NCBI RefSeq assembly: GCF_000430825.1
Contig: NZ_AUMT01000015.1
Span: 30,268 to 94,267, forward strand
Length of the DNA: 64,000 nt
Direction of reading: 5' to 3'
Origin: Chryseobacterium daeguense DSM 19388
Lineage (GTDB): Bacteria; Bacteroidota; Bacteroidia; Flavobacteriales; Weeksellaceae
Shown here: one piece after another, positions 26,112 to 35,410 of the stretch
How the letters are laid out: each line of letters starts with the position of its first letter
Position numbering within the stretch: the first letter of the stretch is position 1
Made by a program: the position numbers and the translations under genes
The notes under the pieces: generated by a model
What the model was told of the DNA's origin: nothing
Databases searched by the model: none
Seen by the model: only the letters and a program-made list of their open reading frames with translations

Positions 26112-27560
26112 ATGAGTAAATATACTGAAGACGATCTAAGAGTCGACTTAGAAAATAAAAAATATGAATTCGGCTGGGAAACGAAAATAGATTACGAAGA
26201 TTTCCCGACGGGTTTAAATGAAGATATCGTTCGGGCTATTTCTGCAAAAAAGGAAGAGCCGGAATGGATGACGGAATGGCGTTTGGAATCTTTCAGAATC
26301 TGGCTGAAAATGGTAGAGCCGGAATGGGCCAATATAAAATATGAAAAGCCGGATTTCCAGGCTATCAAATATTACGCTGCCCCAAAAGTAAAGCCTGAGC
26401 TGGAAAGTCTGGATGAGGTGGATCCTGAATTATTGGCAACTTTCGCAAAACTGGGAATTAATATAGAAGAACAGAAAAGACTTTCAGGAGTTGCAGTAGA
26501 TATCGTAATGGACTCCGTTTCTGTAAAGACTACTTTTCAGGATACCTTAATGGAAAAAGGAATTATTTTCTGCTCTATTTCTGAGGCCATTAAAAATCAC
26601 CCTGATCTGGTAAGAAAATATCTTGGAAAAGTGGTTCCAAGAGGAGATAATTTTTATGCAGCATTAAATTCTGCAGTATTTTCTGACGGAAGTTTCTGTT
26701 ACATTCCAAAAGGGGTAAGATGCCCGATGGAATTATCAACCTATTTCCGTATCAACCAGGCAGGAACAGGTCAGTTTGAAAGAACACTTGTCATTGCAGA
26801 TGAAGGAAGTTATGTTTCTTATCTTGAAGGCTGTACAGCTCCTTCTAGAGATGAAAACCAGCTGCACGCTGCGGTTGTTGAGCTAATCGCAATGGATAAC
26901 GCTGAAATTAAATATTCTACCGTACAAAACTGGTATCCGGGAAATGAAGAAGGAAAAGGTGGAGTTTTCAATTTTGTAACGAAAAGAGGGCTTTGCGAAA
27001 AGAATGCAAAAATCTCATGGACTCAGGTAGAAACAGGTTCTGCTGTAACATGGAAATATCCTTCCTGTATTTTAAAAGGTGACAATTCAATCGGTGAGTT
27101 CTACTCCATCGCAGTGACGAACAATCACCAATATGCCGATACAGGAACAAAGATGATCCACATTGGAAAGAATACAAAATCTACGATTATATCCAAAGGT
27201 ATATCTGCCGGAAAATCCCAGAACTCATACAGAGGTCTGGTAAAAGTAATGCCTTCTGCAAAGGGAGCGAGAAACTTCTCTCAGTGCGACTCTTTATTGA
27301 TGGGCAATGAATGCGGAGCACATACTTTCCCTTATATTGAGATCAAAGATCCTACGGCACAATTGGAGCATGAAGCAACAACTTCAAAAATCGGGGAAGA
27401 CCAGATTTTCTACTGTAACCAGAGAGGAATTGATACAGAGAGAGCAATTGCTTTGATTGTAAATGGTTTCAGTAAAGATGTTTTAAATAAATTACCTATG
27501 GAATTTGCCATTGAAGCTCAGAAATTATTGGAGATTTCTTTGGAGGGTTCTGTGGGTTAA
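26112..27560 (+). CDS. sufB: Fe-S cluster assembly scaffold SufB
   Basis: 482 residues, full length. SufB binds the nascent cluster and accepts sulfur from SufS (with SufE or SufU) within the SufBC2D complex in the cytoplasm. The beta-helix core typical of SufB/D runs over the C-terminal 300 residues; family segments include [28 protein letters not shown] (with a conserved Cys) and the C-terminal RGID/ARA-like helix bundle that binds SufC. The start at 26112 is separated from the right inverted repeat by only 4 bp, so a stem formed by the repeats would end right at the translation start. Confidence 0.96.
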   Translation: MSKYTEDDLRVDLENKKYEFGWETKIDYEDFPTGLNEDIVRAISAKKEEPEWMTEWRLESFRIWLKMVEPEWANIKYEKPDFQAIKYYAAPKVKPELESLDEVDPELLATFAKLGINIEEQKRLSGVAVDIVMDSVSVKTTFQDTLMEKGIIFCSISEAIKNHPDLVRKYLGKVVPRGDNFYAALNSAVFSDGSFCYIPKGVRCPMELSTYFRINQAGTGQFERTLVIADEGSYVSYLEGCTAPSRDENQLHAAVVELIAMDNAEIKYSTVQNWYPGNEEGKGGVFNFVTKRGLCEKNAKISWTQVETGSAVTWKYPSCILKGDNSIGEFYSIAVTNNHQYADTGTKMIHIGKNTKSTIISKGISAGKSQNSYRGLVKVMPSAKGARNFSQCDSLLMGNECGAHTFPYIEIKDPTAQLEHEATTSKIGEDQIFYCNQRGIDTERAIALIVNGFSKDVLNKLPMEFAIEAQKLLEISLEGSVG

Positions 27561-27566
27561 ATATAT

Positions 27567-27619
27567 TTTAAACATTAAGGAGTTAAGTTTTTAATTATCT
27601 TAAATTCTTAATGTTTAAA
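27567..27619. repeat. 21-bp inverted repeat between sufB and sufC
   Basis: Arms 27567-27587 and 27599-27619 (TTTAAACATTAAG outermost) match at about 19 of 21 positions around an 11-nt loop, followed by A-rich sequence, not a T-run. Possible attenuation or RNA-processing hairpin; the remaining 108 bp up to sufC hold no gene. Confidence 0.6.
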
Positions 27620-27714
27620 AAAGATAAAAAAATAGTATTTCATTTGCAAGCATCAGCGCTTTTGTAATTAATGGTTTAGGATTATAAAAGATAAATATTA
27701 GTCTGCCCTTGCGA

Positions 27715-27722
27715 TAAATTTG
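27715..27722 (+). promoter_or_regulatory. TAnnTTTG box right before the sufC start
   Basis: TAAATTTG ends 5 bp before the ATG at 27728. It could allow a separate sufCD transcript with almost no leader. Confidence 0.25.
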
Positions 27723-27727
27723 AAAAT

Positions 27728-28471
27728 ATGTTAGAGATAAAAAACTTGCACGCCAAAATTGAAGATGGCGCAGAAATTTTAAAAGGTATCAATCTTGAAA
27801 TAAAACCGGGTGAAGTTCATGCTATCATGGGGCCGAACGGAGCCGGAAAGTCTACACTTTCTTCTGTGATTGCAGGAAAAGAAGACTACGAAGTTACAGA
27901 TGGTGAAATTATTTTCGGAGGTGAAGATATTATTGAAGATGCTCCTGAAGAAAGAGCACACAAAGGTATTTTCCTTTCTTTTCAGTATCCGGTAGAAATT
28001 CCCGGAGTTTCTGTGACCAACTTTATCAAAGCAGCTTTAAACGAAAACAGAAAAGCAAACGGCTTAGGAGAAATGCCTGCCAAAGAAATGCTGGCCATGA
28101 TTCGTGAGAAATCTGAGAAGCTGGGCATTAAAAAAGATTTCCTTTCAAGATCACTGAACGAAGGATTTTCCGGAGGTGAGAAGAAAAGAAACGAAATCTT
28201 CCAGATGATGATGCTTAACCCAAAACTGGCTATTCTTGATGAAACAGATTCAGGATTAGATATTGATGCATTGAGAATCGTTGCAGATGGTGTAAATGCA
28301 TTCAAAAATGAAGGAAATGCAGTTCTTTTGATTACCCACTATCAGAGATTGCTTAATTATATCCAACCTGACTTCGTTCATGTTTTAGCAGACGGAAAAA
28401 TCATCAAAACAGGTGATAAATCTCTTGCTTTGGAATTGGAAGAAAAAGGGTACGACTGGCTTTTAAATTAA
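27728..28471 (+). CDS. sufC: Fe-S cluster assembly ATPase SufC
   Basis: 247 residues, an ABC-type ATPase that dimerises on SufB/SufD and drives the conformational change for cluster formation. Walker A GPNGAGKS near residue 36, signature FSGGEKKR near 143, Walker B with [12 protein letters not shown], and the switch His in [10 protein letters not shown] are all intact. The gene follows sufB after a 167-bp gap, unusually long for this operon type. Confidence 0.97.
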   Translation: MLEIKNLHAKIEDGAEILKGINLEIKPGEVHAIMGPNGAGKSTLSSVIAGKEDYEVTDGEIIFGGEDIIEDAPEERAHKGIFLSFQYPVEIPGVSVTNFIKAALNENRKANGLGEMPAKEMLAMIREKSEKLGIKKDFLSRSLNEGFSGGEKKRNEIFQMMMLNPKLAILDETDSGLDIDALRIVADGVNAFKNEGNAVLLITHYQRLLNYIQPDFVHVLADGKIIKTGDKSLALELEEKGYDWLLN

Positions 28472-28505
28472 TTAAAAGATTAAGAAATTTAGAGATTAAA
28501 AATCT
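28472..28505 (+). repeat. AT-rich repeat between sufC and sufD, related to the inverted repeats upstream
   Basis: Contains GATTAAGAAATTTAGAGATT, the same words as the repeat at 25659 in a different order. The 71-bp sufC-sufD gap holds no gene. Confidence 0.45.
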
Positions 28506-28542
28506 CCTCGTTTAACAATTTCAGCCAAATAAAAAGAAAAAA

Positions 28543-29877
28543 ATGGTGCAAACCACAGATATACCAGTAATGGCATTAAAAGAACAGATTACAGACAACC
28601 ATAATGAGTTTTTGGAGAGTCTTCGTCACAGATTTCTGGATGATGATAGAAAAGCTGCTCTTCAGAGATTTGAGAAAATTGGTTTTCCGACGAAAAAAGA
28701 CGAAGAATACAAATATACCAACCTAAAAGAGATTACCGAAAAAGAATATAACTTTTTCCCGAAAGAAGGTCACAACATCACCAAAGAACAGCTGGATATG
28801 CTGCATCTGGGTGAAGAAAATTTTGACTGGATTACTTTTGTAAACGGTAAGCTTCGTAAAGAATTGTCAAAAGTTTCTATTGAAAATGTTGAATTTCTTT
28901 CATTTAACTATGCATTAAATGATGAAAAGCACAGAGAAATTTTTGATAAATATTTTAATACAATTGCTTCAGATAAATCTGCTTTCACAAACTTGAATCA
29001 AGCTTATTGCAAGTATGGTTTCTTTTTGAAAGTTCCTAGAAATGTAGTGATTGAAAAACCAATCCACGTTTTCTACATTTCTCAGAATCAGGAAGAAAAC
29101 ACATTCTACAATACAAGAAATTTACTGATTGTAGAAGAAGGAGCAAAAGTGGAAATAATTGAAAGCCATCATAATTTCGACAGCACGTATGTGTTGACAA
29201 ATTCCGTGACGGAAATTTTCACCTATCCGAATGCAAAGGCAGACTGGCATAAAGTTCAGAACGATAATGATACTTCTTACTTAATTGACAATACTTTCGC
29301 GAAACAGGAAAAAGACAGCTTAACGACTGTAAACACATTCTCTTTCGGTGGTAAGCTGGTAAGAAACAATCTTGATTTCATCCAAAACGGATCGAATATC
29401 AATTCATTCATGAACGGGATCACCATTATCGGGAAAGATCAGCTGGTAGATCACCACACGGCAGTTCACCACAATCAGCCAAACTGTGAAAGCTACCAAA
29501 ATTATAAAGGTATTTTCGATGGTAAATCTCACGGGGTTTTCAACGGGAAGGTTTTTGTAGATAAAATTGCTCAGAAAACGAATGCTTACCAGCAAAATAA
29601 CAACGTTTTATTTAGTGAAGGCGCAACAATTGACACTAAGCCTCAGCTGGAGATTTTTGCAGATGATGTGAAGTGTTCTCACGGCTGTACGGTTGGCCAG
29701 CTTAATGAAGATGCTTTATTCTATTTAAGAGCAAGAGGGATTTCTAAAAAAGAAGCTCAGGCACTGCTTTTATATGCTTTTGCAAATGATGCAATGCAGA
29801 ATATTGACATTGAGCCTTTAAAAGAAAAAATTTCTAAGCTGCTGGCAGAGAAATTAGGAGTAGATATAGAGTTTTAA
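28543..29877 (+). CDS. sufD: Fe-S cluster assembly protein SufD
   Basis: 444 residues. SufD is the SufB paralogue that completes the SufBC2D complex and is needed for iron entry. The C-terminal beta-helix region has the family run KCSHGCTVGQLNEDALFYLRARG, with the conserved Cys and His. Two starts are possible, ATG 28543 and ATG 28570; relatives as I recall begin near the second (MALKEQITDNH), so the true protein may be nine residues shorter. Last gene of the operon; sufS and sufE are not adjacent. Confidence 0.95.
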   Translation: MVQTTDIPVMALKEQITDNHNEFLESLRHRFLDDDRKAALQRFEKIGFPTKKDEEYKYTNLKEITEKEYNFFPKEGHNITKEQLDMLHLGEENFDWITFVNGKLRKELSKVSIENVEFLSFNYALNDEKHREIFDKYFNTIASDKSAFTNLNQAYCKYGFFLKVPRNVVIEKPIHVFYISQNQEENTFYNTRNLLIVEEGAKVEIIESHHNFDSTYVLTNSVTEIFTYPNAKADWHKVQNDNDTSYLIDNTFAKQEKDSLTTVNTFSFGGKLVRNNLDFIQNGSNINSFMNGITIIGKDQLVDHHTAVHHNQPNCESYQNYKGIFDGKSHGVFNGKVFVDKIAQKTNAYQQNNNVLFSEGATIDTKPQLEIFADDVKCSHGCTVGQLNEDALFYLRARGISKKEAQALLLYAFANDAMQNIDIEPLKEKISKLLAEKLGVDIEF

Positions 29878-29900
29878 CAATATATAATTGATAAATAGAA

Positions 29901-29925
29901 AAGCACTTCCAACGAAGTGCTTTTT
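29901..29925. terminator. Terminator of the suf operon, bidirectional
   Basis: 8-bp stem AAGCACTT / AAGTGCTT with loop CCAACG, plus-side TTTTTGATTTT and minus-side TTTTCTATTTA; also serves the convergent DUF3078 gene. Confidence 0.8.
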
Positions 29926-29946
29926 GATTTTATGTAGTATCTGCAA

Positions 29947-30873
29947 TTACTTTTTGTACCACCACTGGCTGTCTTTTCTGTCAGATCTTTTTACCCCGTT
30001 ATTCAGAGTGTAGGCGAAACCTACTCCCAGTGTCTGCTTAAGCTGTGTTTTTTGGATTTGATTATGATCATACAGCAAATCGACTGTAATATTTGACGAA
30101 ATAAATTTATTAACCTTCAAATTCAAAATCATTCCGTAAGCAAGAACCAGCCTGTCCGGATGATCCAGATAATTTGAGAAAACGGAGGCAGTATTGGTAA
30201 GATGGATATTTTCCATTAATTTCACTTTATACAAAGCTGTCCCCAAAAAACCGAACTGCAGTAAGGAAGAATCTCCGTCTGCCTTCAGACCATACGTTCC
30301 TGCAGTCTGAAGATCTCTGTCCAGAACAAAAGTCCACCTTGCGTTGGTAGGCCGCAGTGTGACATTTACATTGTCATTGGGCCTGTAAGTAATACCCATC
30401 CCGACATTCACATAACCGGGCGCCATAAAGTTTGAAATTTTCTTAGCTTCAGGATTATTACCATCTTCATATCCCGTAGAAAACTGCGACTGGAAGCCCG
30501 CTCCTACAGAAAGATACCAGCTCTTGGAAACTTTTCTCCCGTAGTTGGTGGAAACATTGATAACATCCTGGGTTTTTCTTACTCCAATTCCCTGGGTATC
30601 ATTTTGTCCATAATTTAAAAGGATGATATTTTCCCAAAGATCCTTATCATTTTCATAAGTAATATTATAATCTATTCCTGCAAGCCAGCCCACATTATTG
30701 GCACCGCCCCCTACCCAGTTTGAGAAGGCCGCCTGATTAATCATTAATGAATTTTTTCCTAAAACTGACCAGTGCTTTACCGTATCAATAATTACGGAAT
30801 CTTTTTTTATTTCTTCCTGAGCACTTGCAAAAATTCCCATAGAAAGGGTAAGAATTAACAAAAACTTCTTCAT
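29947..30873 (-). CDS. DUF3078 domain exported protein, beta-barrel-like
   Basis: 308 residues with a signal peptide ending near FASAQ (residue 19). The body begins with the DUF3078 hallmark WSVLGKNSLMINQAAFSNWVGGG and continues as alternating amphipathic strands (NVNVTLRPTNARWTFVLDRD; TLGVGFAYTLNNGVK), consistent with an outer-membrane barrel. Function is unknown. Monocistronic, with a TAnnTTTG box 31 bp upstream. Confidence 0.85.
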   Translation of the reverse strand: MKKFLLILTLSMGIFASAQEEIKKDSVIIDTVKHWSVLGKNSLMINQAAFSNWVGGGANNVGWLAGIDYNITYENDKDLWENIILLNYGQNDTQGIGVRKTQDVINVSTNYGRKVSKSWYLSVGAGFQSQFSTGYEDGNNPEAKKISNFMAPGYVNVGMGITYRPNDNVNVTLRPTNARWTFVLDRDLQTAGTYGLKADGDSSLLQFGFLGTALYKVKLMENIHLTNTASVFSNYLDHPDRLVLAYGMILNLKVNKFISSNITVDLLYDHNQIQKTQLKQTLGVGFAYTLNNGVKRSDRKDSQWWYKK

Positions 30874-30904
30874 TATCCAAATTTTTCATTTACAAAGTTC
30901 CTTA

Positions 30905-30912
30905 CAAAAGTA
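30905..30912 (-). promoter_or_regulatory. Putative -7 box of the DUF3078 gene
   Basis: Minus strand TACTTTTG, about 31 nt before the ATG; the -33 part is not clear. Confidence 0.35.
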
Positions 30913-31015
30913 TTAAATATAATTTTGGTGAAAGAAACACACACCGGAATATGCCCAAAAAACAAAAGTTTTAATTAAAATTATAAAATGAATTGCTTTC
31001 ATATCAATCAGTGAC

Positions 31016-31064
31016 AGGATGTTAAGCTTATTATTTTAAAATTGATAAAAACATCCTTTTTGTC
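31016..31064 (+). terminator. Orphan terminator-like hairpin upstream of the rhomboid gene
   Basis: 8-bp arms AGGATGTT and AACATCCT separated by 26 nt and followed by TTTTTG. No plus-strand gene precedes it within 1 kb, so it could be the end of an unannotated small RNA or chance. The rest of the 273-bp gap shows nothing else recognisable. Confidence 0.3.
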
Positions 31065-31146
31065 TGAAATAAAAATGTAAAACATAAAATTCATCGCCAT
31101 TTTTTCCGAAATTTATCATTGGCTTTTCATTTGACGTAACCACTTC

Positions 31147-31917
31147 ATGTTAAAAAATAATGTAATTTCCAAGAAAGCTATCCTATATCCTTTGGTGATG
31201 CTGGCGGCAATGTGGCTGGGTTATTTCCTTCAGCTGCACGGCTTCTTTTCAAGCTGTTTCGGGGCGATTATTCCATTGCTGCCGGAAGGTTTGCTGGGAA
31301 TTATCACTTCTCCTCTTTTGCACGGAAACTTAGATCATATTGTGGGAAACTCCATTCCTATTGCTATTCTGATGTTTTTGTTGTATCAGTTTTATCCTTT
31401 GGTAGCCAACAAGGTCTTTATCATTGCCTGGCTTGCCACAGGCTTTTTGGTATGGCTTCTTCCCCCTATCGATATTATTACCGGTGATTATCTGTATATC
31501 TGTACTATCGGAGCCAGCGGCGTAGTCTATGTGCTTGCATTTTTCCTTTTCTTCAGCGGTATTTTCAAATGGAATATGAAACTTCTTACCATTTCCTTAC
31601 TGGTGGTTTTATATTACGGAAGTCTGGTATGGGGAATGCTTCCGGAAGAATTATTTTATAACCTTGAAGAACCGAGCAAAATTTCCTGGCAGGCTCACCT
31701 TGCAGGTGCCGTAGTGGGAGTTATCCTTGCTTTTATGTTTAAAAAAGTGGGCGAAAAAAAGAAAAAATTCATCTGGGAATTTCCCAATTACTATAGCGAA
31801 AAAGATGATAAATTGTGGCAGGAATACAAAGAAAACCATCCCGAAGATTTCCTTGAATTACCTTATAAAAAGAAAGATGATATCTGGGACCGGCTGGATG
31901 AATTGCGGGGGAAATAA
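31147..31917 (+). CDS. Rhomboid family intramembrane serine protease
   Basis: 256 residues with six or seven transmembrane helices. The catalytic Ser is in GASGVV (near residue 122) and the catalytic His in QAHLAGAVVG (near 184); the upstream HGNLDHIVGN segment supplies the oxyanion-side His/Asn. Rhomboids cut transmembrane proteins inside the membrane. A charged cytoplasmic tail of about 60 residues with IWEFPNYYSEKDDKLW follows the last helix, often seen in Bacteroidota members. Monocistronic; followed by a dispersed repeat. Confidence 0.9.
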   Translation: MLKNNVISKKAILYPLVMLAAMWLGYFLQLHGFFSSCFGAIIPLLPEGLLGIITSPLLHGNLDHIVGNSIPIAILMFLLYQFYPLVANKVFIIAWLATGFLVWLLPPIDIITGDYLYICTIGASGVVYVLAFFLFFSGIFKWNMKLLTISLLVVLYYGSLVWGMLPEELFYNLEEPSKISWQAHLAGAVVGVILAFMFKKVGEKKKKFIWEFPNYYSEKDDKLWQEYKENHPEDFLELPYKKKDDIWDRLDELRGK

Positions 31918-31936
31918 TATTTATACTTATAGTAGT

Positions 31937-31991
31937 TTGTCATGCTGTAAGCATCTCAGCAACGACGCATAGATTCTTTCAGAATGACAAA
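31937..31991. repeat. Dispersed intergenic inverted repeat, copy 2
   Basis: Left arm TTTGTCATGCTGTAAG, right arm ending in TTCAGAATGACAAA; outer 7 bp pair perfectly (TTTGTCA / TGACAAA). Lies between the rhomboid gene and dprA. Confidence 0.55.
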
Positions 31992-32030
31992 CTTTGCATA
32001 AATTTTTAAAAAAATATCTCTACAATTCTT

Positions 32031-32038
32031 TACATTTG
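32031..32038 (+). promoter_or_regulatory. Putative -7 box of dprA
   Basis: TACATTTG, 14 nt before the ATG at 32053; no TTG at 19 bp. Confidence 0.4.
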
Positions 32039-32052
32039 CGAAAACAACACAA

Positions 32053-33162
32053 ATGTACTCTGAAGAACATCTTTATGCCATTGCTTTACGTGAATGCAGC
32101 TTAATTGGTGACATCAATTTCTATAAACTTGTCCGATGCTTTGGAAGCGCAAAAAAAGCGTGGGAAAATGCAAAAAAAGAATATTCAAAAGTGGATGGCA
32201 TTGGGAGAAAAGCCGTTGCAGACATTGGAAATCACAAACATCTGAAATTTGCGGAAAATGAGCTTCAATTCTGTGATAAGAACAATATTAAAATTAATTT
32301 AAGACATCTTCAGCAGCTTCCAAACTTACTGAATGAATGTGATGATGCGCCCGCAATTCTTTATCAAAAGGGAAACTTTGACCATTCAAAACAAAAAGTA
32401 AGCATCGTAGGAACCCGGAATATGACTTCATACGGCAAACAGTTCATTCATGATTTTTTTGAAGAAACGAAATCCTGCAACTATATCTCTGTAAGTGGTT
32501 TGGCGTTGGGTATTGACAAGGAAGTCCACGAACAGTCAATCAATAACAAAATACCGACTGTTGCAGTTTTAGCTCATGGTTTTCATGTTTTATATCCTTC
32601 AAAAAACAAAAAATTATCAGAAAAAATATTGGAGGAAGGCGGCTGCTTATTAACCGAATTTAACTCTTCAAGAAAACCCGACCGCGAGAATTTTATCCAG
32701 AGAAACAGAATTGTAGCCGGGATCTCGCCATCCACTATTGTCGTGGAAACAGCTTTCGGAGGCGGGTCTGTAAGCACGGCAACATTCGCCAACAATTACA
32801 ACAGAGAAGTTTTTGCTCTTCCCGGAAAAATTACAGACAAGCAAAGCCAAGGCTGCAACCAGCTTATTTTTCATCATAAAGCATCTGCCATTTCCACTAT
32901 AAAAGACCTGGTGGAAAATTTAGGATTTAATAAGGCCGTGACAAAAAATCCGGAATTATTTCCAAGCTATGAAATAGATATTCACCTTACTGAAAATCAA
33001 GAACTCATATTTAAAACCATTTTTAATAATCCGCAGATTTCACTAGATGATCTTGCTGCTAAAATTGGCCTTTCTTCACACAAAATTTTACCCGTAATTT
33101 TAGAATTGGAACTTTTGGGGAAAGTAAAATCATTTTCAGGGAGGCAATTTATGGCAATTTGA
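32053..33162 (+). CDS. dprA: DNA-processing protein DprA
   Basis: 369 residues. An N-terminal SAM-like helical part, a central Rossmann fold (about residues 110-295) with VSIVGTRNMTSYG, VSGLALGIDKEVHEQ and RNRIVAGISPSTIVVETAFGGGS, and a C-terminal winged-helix-like domain (DLAAKIGLSSHKILPVILEL). DprA loads RecA on incoming single-stranded DNA during natural transformation. ComM is also encoded in this window (51285-52820), so at least two transformation genes are present. Monocistronic. Confidence 0.94.
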   Translation: MYSEEHLYAIALRECSLIGDINFYKLVRCFGSAKKAWENAKKEYSKVDGIGRKAVADIGNHKHLKFAENELQFCDKNNIKINLRHLQQLPNLLNECDDAPAILYQKGNFDHSKQKVSIVGTRNMTSYGKQFIHDFFEETKSCNYISVSGLALGIDKEVHEQSINNKIPTVAVLAHGFHVLYPSKNKKLSEKILEEGGCLLTEFNSSRKPDRENFIQRNRIVAGISPSTIVVETAFGGGSVSTATFANNYNREVFALPGKITDKQSQGCNQLIFHHKASAISTIKDLVENLGFNKAVTKNPELFPSYEIDIHLTENQELIFKTIFNNPQISLDDLAAKIGLSSHKILPVILELELLGKVKSFSGRQFMAI

Positions 33163-33296
33163 GAATTAACGATTTCTTAATATTTCATTGTTTTAGATAT
33201 AACATTTAATTATTAATAAAATAAAAGCGCAAATTATCAGTTTAATAATATTAACACATTATATTATTAAAATTTCAATAATCATCAATTAAGGTG

Positions 33297-33326
33297 TTGT
33301 GAATTTTGAAAAAAAAATTAAATTTG
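33297..33326 (+). promoter_or_regulatory. Promoter of gdhA
   Basis: -33 TTG at 33297-33299, exactly 19 bp, then -7 TAAATTTG at 33319-33326; the ATG is 26 nt further. The best consensus promoter in the window. Confidence 0.6.
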
Positions 33327-33352
33327 TTGGCAATAATATTCAACCCTAATAT

Positions 33353-34711
33353 ATGGAACAATATAATATTGACCAGAAAATCCAAGAGTTTATAGCAAAA
33401 ATTGAGGCAAAAAACCCTAATGAGCCAGAATTTTTACAAGCCGTAAAAGAAGTTGCTGTTACAGTAATTCCGTTCATCATGACGAAAAAGGAATATACGG
33501 GAATGAAGCTTCTTGAAAGAATGGCTGAAGCTGAAAGAATCATCATCTTCAGAGTTCCGTGGGTTGATGATAAAGGGGAAATCCAGGTAAACAGAGGATT
33601 CAGAATCCAGATGAACTCTGCGATTGGCCCATACAAAGGGGGAATCCGCTTCCACCCTACCGTAAACCTTTCTGTTCTTAAATTCTTAGCTTTCGAGCAG
33701 GTTTTCAAAAACTCATTGACTACGCTTCCGATGGGAGGTGGTAAAGGAGGTTCGGATTTCGATCCGCAAGGAAAATCTGATATGGAAGTAATGCGTTTCT
33801 GCCAGGCTTTCATGACAGAATTATGCAAGCATGTAGGTCCTGAAACGGACGTTCCGGCGGGAGATATCGGTGTAGGAGCCAGAGAAATCGGGTATCTATT
33901 CGGACAATACAAAAAAATCAGAAACGAATTTACGGGAGTTCTTACAGGAAAAGGTCTTGCGTACGGAGGTTCACTGATCCGTCCTGAAGCTACGGGATAC
34001 GGTGTGGTTTACTTTGCAGAGCAGATGCTTAAAACTATCGGACAGACATTTAAAGATAAAACGGTAACGGTTTCAGGTTTCGGAAACGTAGCTTGGGGAG
34101 TTATCAAAAAAGTATCTGAACTGGGAGGAAAAGTAGTAACTATTTCCGGACCTGACGGATATATATATGATAAAGACGGAATCGATGGAGAAAAAATCGA
34201 TTATTTATTAGAGCTTAGAGCTTCCGGAAATAACAGAGCGGAAGATTATGCAAAAAAATACCCTTCTGCAGAATTCCACGCAGGTAAGCGTCCTTGGGAA
34301 GTGAAGTGTGATGTTGCCATCCCTTCTGCTACTCAAAATGAGCTTGATCTTGAAGATGCTAAAGTTCTTGTAGAAAATGGATGTGTTTGTGTAACTGAAG
34401 CTGCTAATATGCCTTCAACGCTTGACGCCATTAATTATTTCCTTGACAATAAAGTGTTATTCTCTCCGGGGAAAGCTTCCAACGCAGGTGGCGTAGCTAC
34501 TTCAGGATTGGAAATGACGCAAAACTCTATCCGTCTGAACTGGACTTCTGAGGAGGTAGATGCAAGATTAAAAGAAATCATGATCGGGATCCACAAAGCT
34601 TGTAGAGATTACGGAAAAGAGGAAGACGGCTATGTAAACTACGTAAAAGGTGCAAATATCGCCGGCTTCGTGAAAGTAGCAGAGGCAATGTTGGCTCAGG
34701 GAGTAGTATGA
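33353..34711 (+). CDS. gdhA: Glutamate dehydrogenase, probably NADP-dependent
   Basis: 452 residues, the length of the hexameric class. It interconverts 2-oxoglutarate plus ammonium and glutamate. The substrate-binding and catalytic Lys region is clear: GPYKGGIRFHPTVNLSVLKF and PMGGGKGGSDFDPQGKSD; the nucleotide-binding domain begins near VTVSGFGNVAWG. NADP preference is inferred from similarity to E. coli GdhA and not from a decisive residue. A strong promoter and tandem terminators frame it as a single-gene unit. Confidence 0.95.
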   Translation: MEQYNIDQKIQEFIAKIEAKNPNEPEFLQAVKEVAVTVIPFIMTKKEYTGMKLLERMAEAERIIIFRVPWVDDKGEIQVNRGFRIQMNSAIGPYKGGIRFHPTVNLSVLKFLAFEQVFKNSLTTLPMGGGKGGSDFDPQGKSDMEVMRFCQAFMTELCKHVGPETDVPAGDIGVGAREIGYLFGQYKKIRNEFTGVLTGKGLAYGGSLIRPEATGYGVVYFAEQMLKTIGQTFKDKTVTVSGFGNVAWGVIKKVSELGGKVVTISGPDGYIYDKDGIDGEKIDYLLELRASGNNRAEDYAKKYPSAEFHAGKRPWEVKCDVAIPSATQNELDLEDAKVLVENGCVCVTEAANMPSTLDAINYFLDNKVLFSPGKASNAGGVATSGLEMTQNSIRLNWTSEEVDARLKEIMIGIHKACRDYGKEEDGYVNYVKGANIAGFVKVAEAMLAQGVV

Positions 34712-34717
34712 GATACA

Positions 34718-34746
34718 AAGGTTGGGAATATTCCCGACCTTTTTTA
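34718..34746 (+). terminator. First terminator after gdhA
   Basis: 11-bp stem AAGGTTGGGAA / TTCCCGACCTT with one GU pair and a tight TA loop region, then TTTTTT. Confidence 0.85.
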
Positions 34747-34800
34747 ATATAACCTGTTCCCGGGACTACAAATGGGATAAAAGTAAAAAGTGAAAGGAGA

Positions 34801-34829
34801 AAGCGTTGATTTATTTCAGCGCTTTTTTT
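34801..34829 (+). terminator. Second terminator after gdhA
   Basis: 9-bp stem AAGCGTTGA / TCAGCGCTT with one GU pair, 6-nt loop, then seven T. About 55 bp separate it from the first terminator, with no ORF between. Confidence 0.75.
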
Positions 34830-34881
34830 ATTGTATGGGCCTTGTAAATAAAGGGATTAAACTTGATTAAGATTATACTCA

Positions 34882-34958
34882 ATGTTTGTCATTCCTTAAA
34901 AAATGCAGACCTCTCAATTATTTTCAAATTGTTGCTTAATTCCTACGGAATGACAACA
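34882..34958. repeat. Dispersed intergenic inverted repeat, copy 3
   Basis: Outer arms AATGTTTGTCATTCC and GGAATGACAACATT pair with one bulge; the interior is diverged. Most degenerate of the five copies. Confidence 0.5.
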
Positions 34959-35007
34959 TTGAGGTTTAACAGACTAGCTTAATCAATAATTTTATTAAAT
35001 TTAATGG

Positions 35008-35361
35008 ATGAAAAACACCTTTGAAAATATTGATGAATACATTCTTTTATTTCCGGAAATAAAGGAGAAATTGGAAGAATTAAGAAAATTTATACTTGCT
35101 GAAAATCCAGAAATTGAAGAATACATCGGATATCAGATGCCTGCATTCAGGTATAAAAAGAAGCCATTGGTATATTTTGCCGGATATAAAAAACATATCG
35201 GTTTTTATCCGGGTCCTGAAGGAATCAAAAAATTTGAAAAAGACTTTCTTGAAAGAGAATATAAATTCTCAAAAGGAGCTGTACAGTTCCCTTTAAATGA
35301 GGATATTCCGTTTGATCTTGTAAAAAAGATGGTTCTGTTCAGGATGGCAGAAATAGAATAA
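35008..35361 (+). CDS. DUF1801 (YdhG/Fra-like) protein
   Basis: 117 residues. The family pattern is clear: an N-terminal helix pair, then EEYIGYQMPAFRYKKKPLVYFAGYKKHIGFYP, an alpha-beta region, and FSKGAVQFPLNEDIPFDLV near the C-terminus. The domain resembles frataxin-like folds in some classifications and is common in soil and aquatic bacteria without a firm role. Cytoplasmic, single gene. Confidence 0.85.
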   Translation: MKNTFENIDEYILLFPEIKEKLEELRKFILAENPEIEEYIGYQMPAFRYKKKPLVYFAGYKKHIGFYPGPEGIKKFEKDFLEREYKFSKGAVQFPLNEDIPFDLVKKMVLFRMAEIE

Positions 35362-35363
35362 AA

Positions 35364-35390
35364 AATCCTGAAATATTATATTCCAGGATT
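35364..35390. terminator. Hairpin terminator between convergent genes
   Basis: 7-bp stem AATCCTG / CAGGATT with extra inner pairs; the T-run (TTTTTTATTC) is on the minus side, so it mainly ends the small minus-strand gene. Confidence 0.65.
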
Positions 35391-35410
35391 CCTTTCACTC
35401 TTTATTTAAT

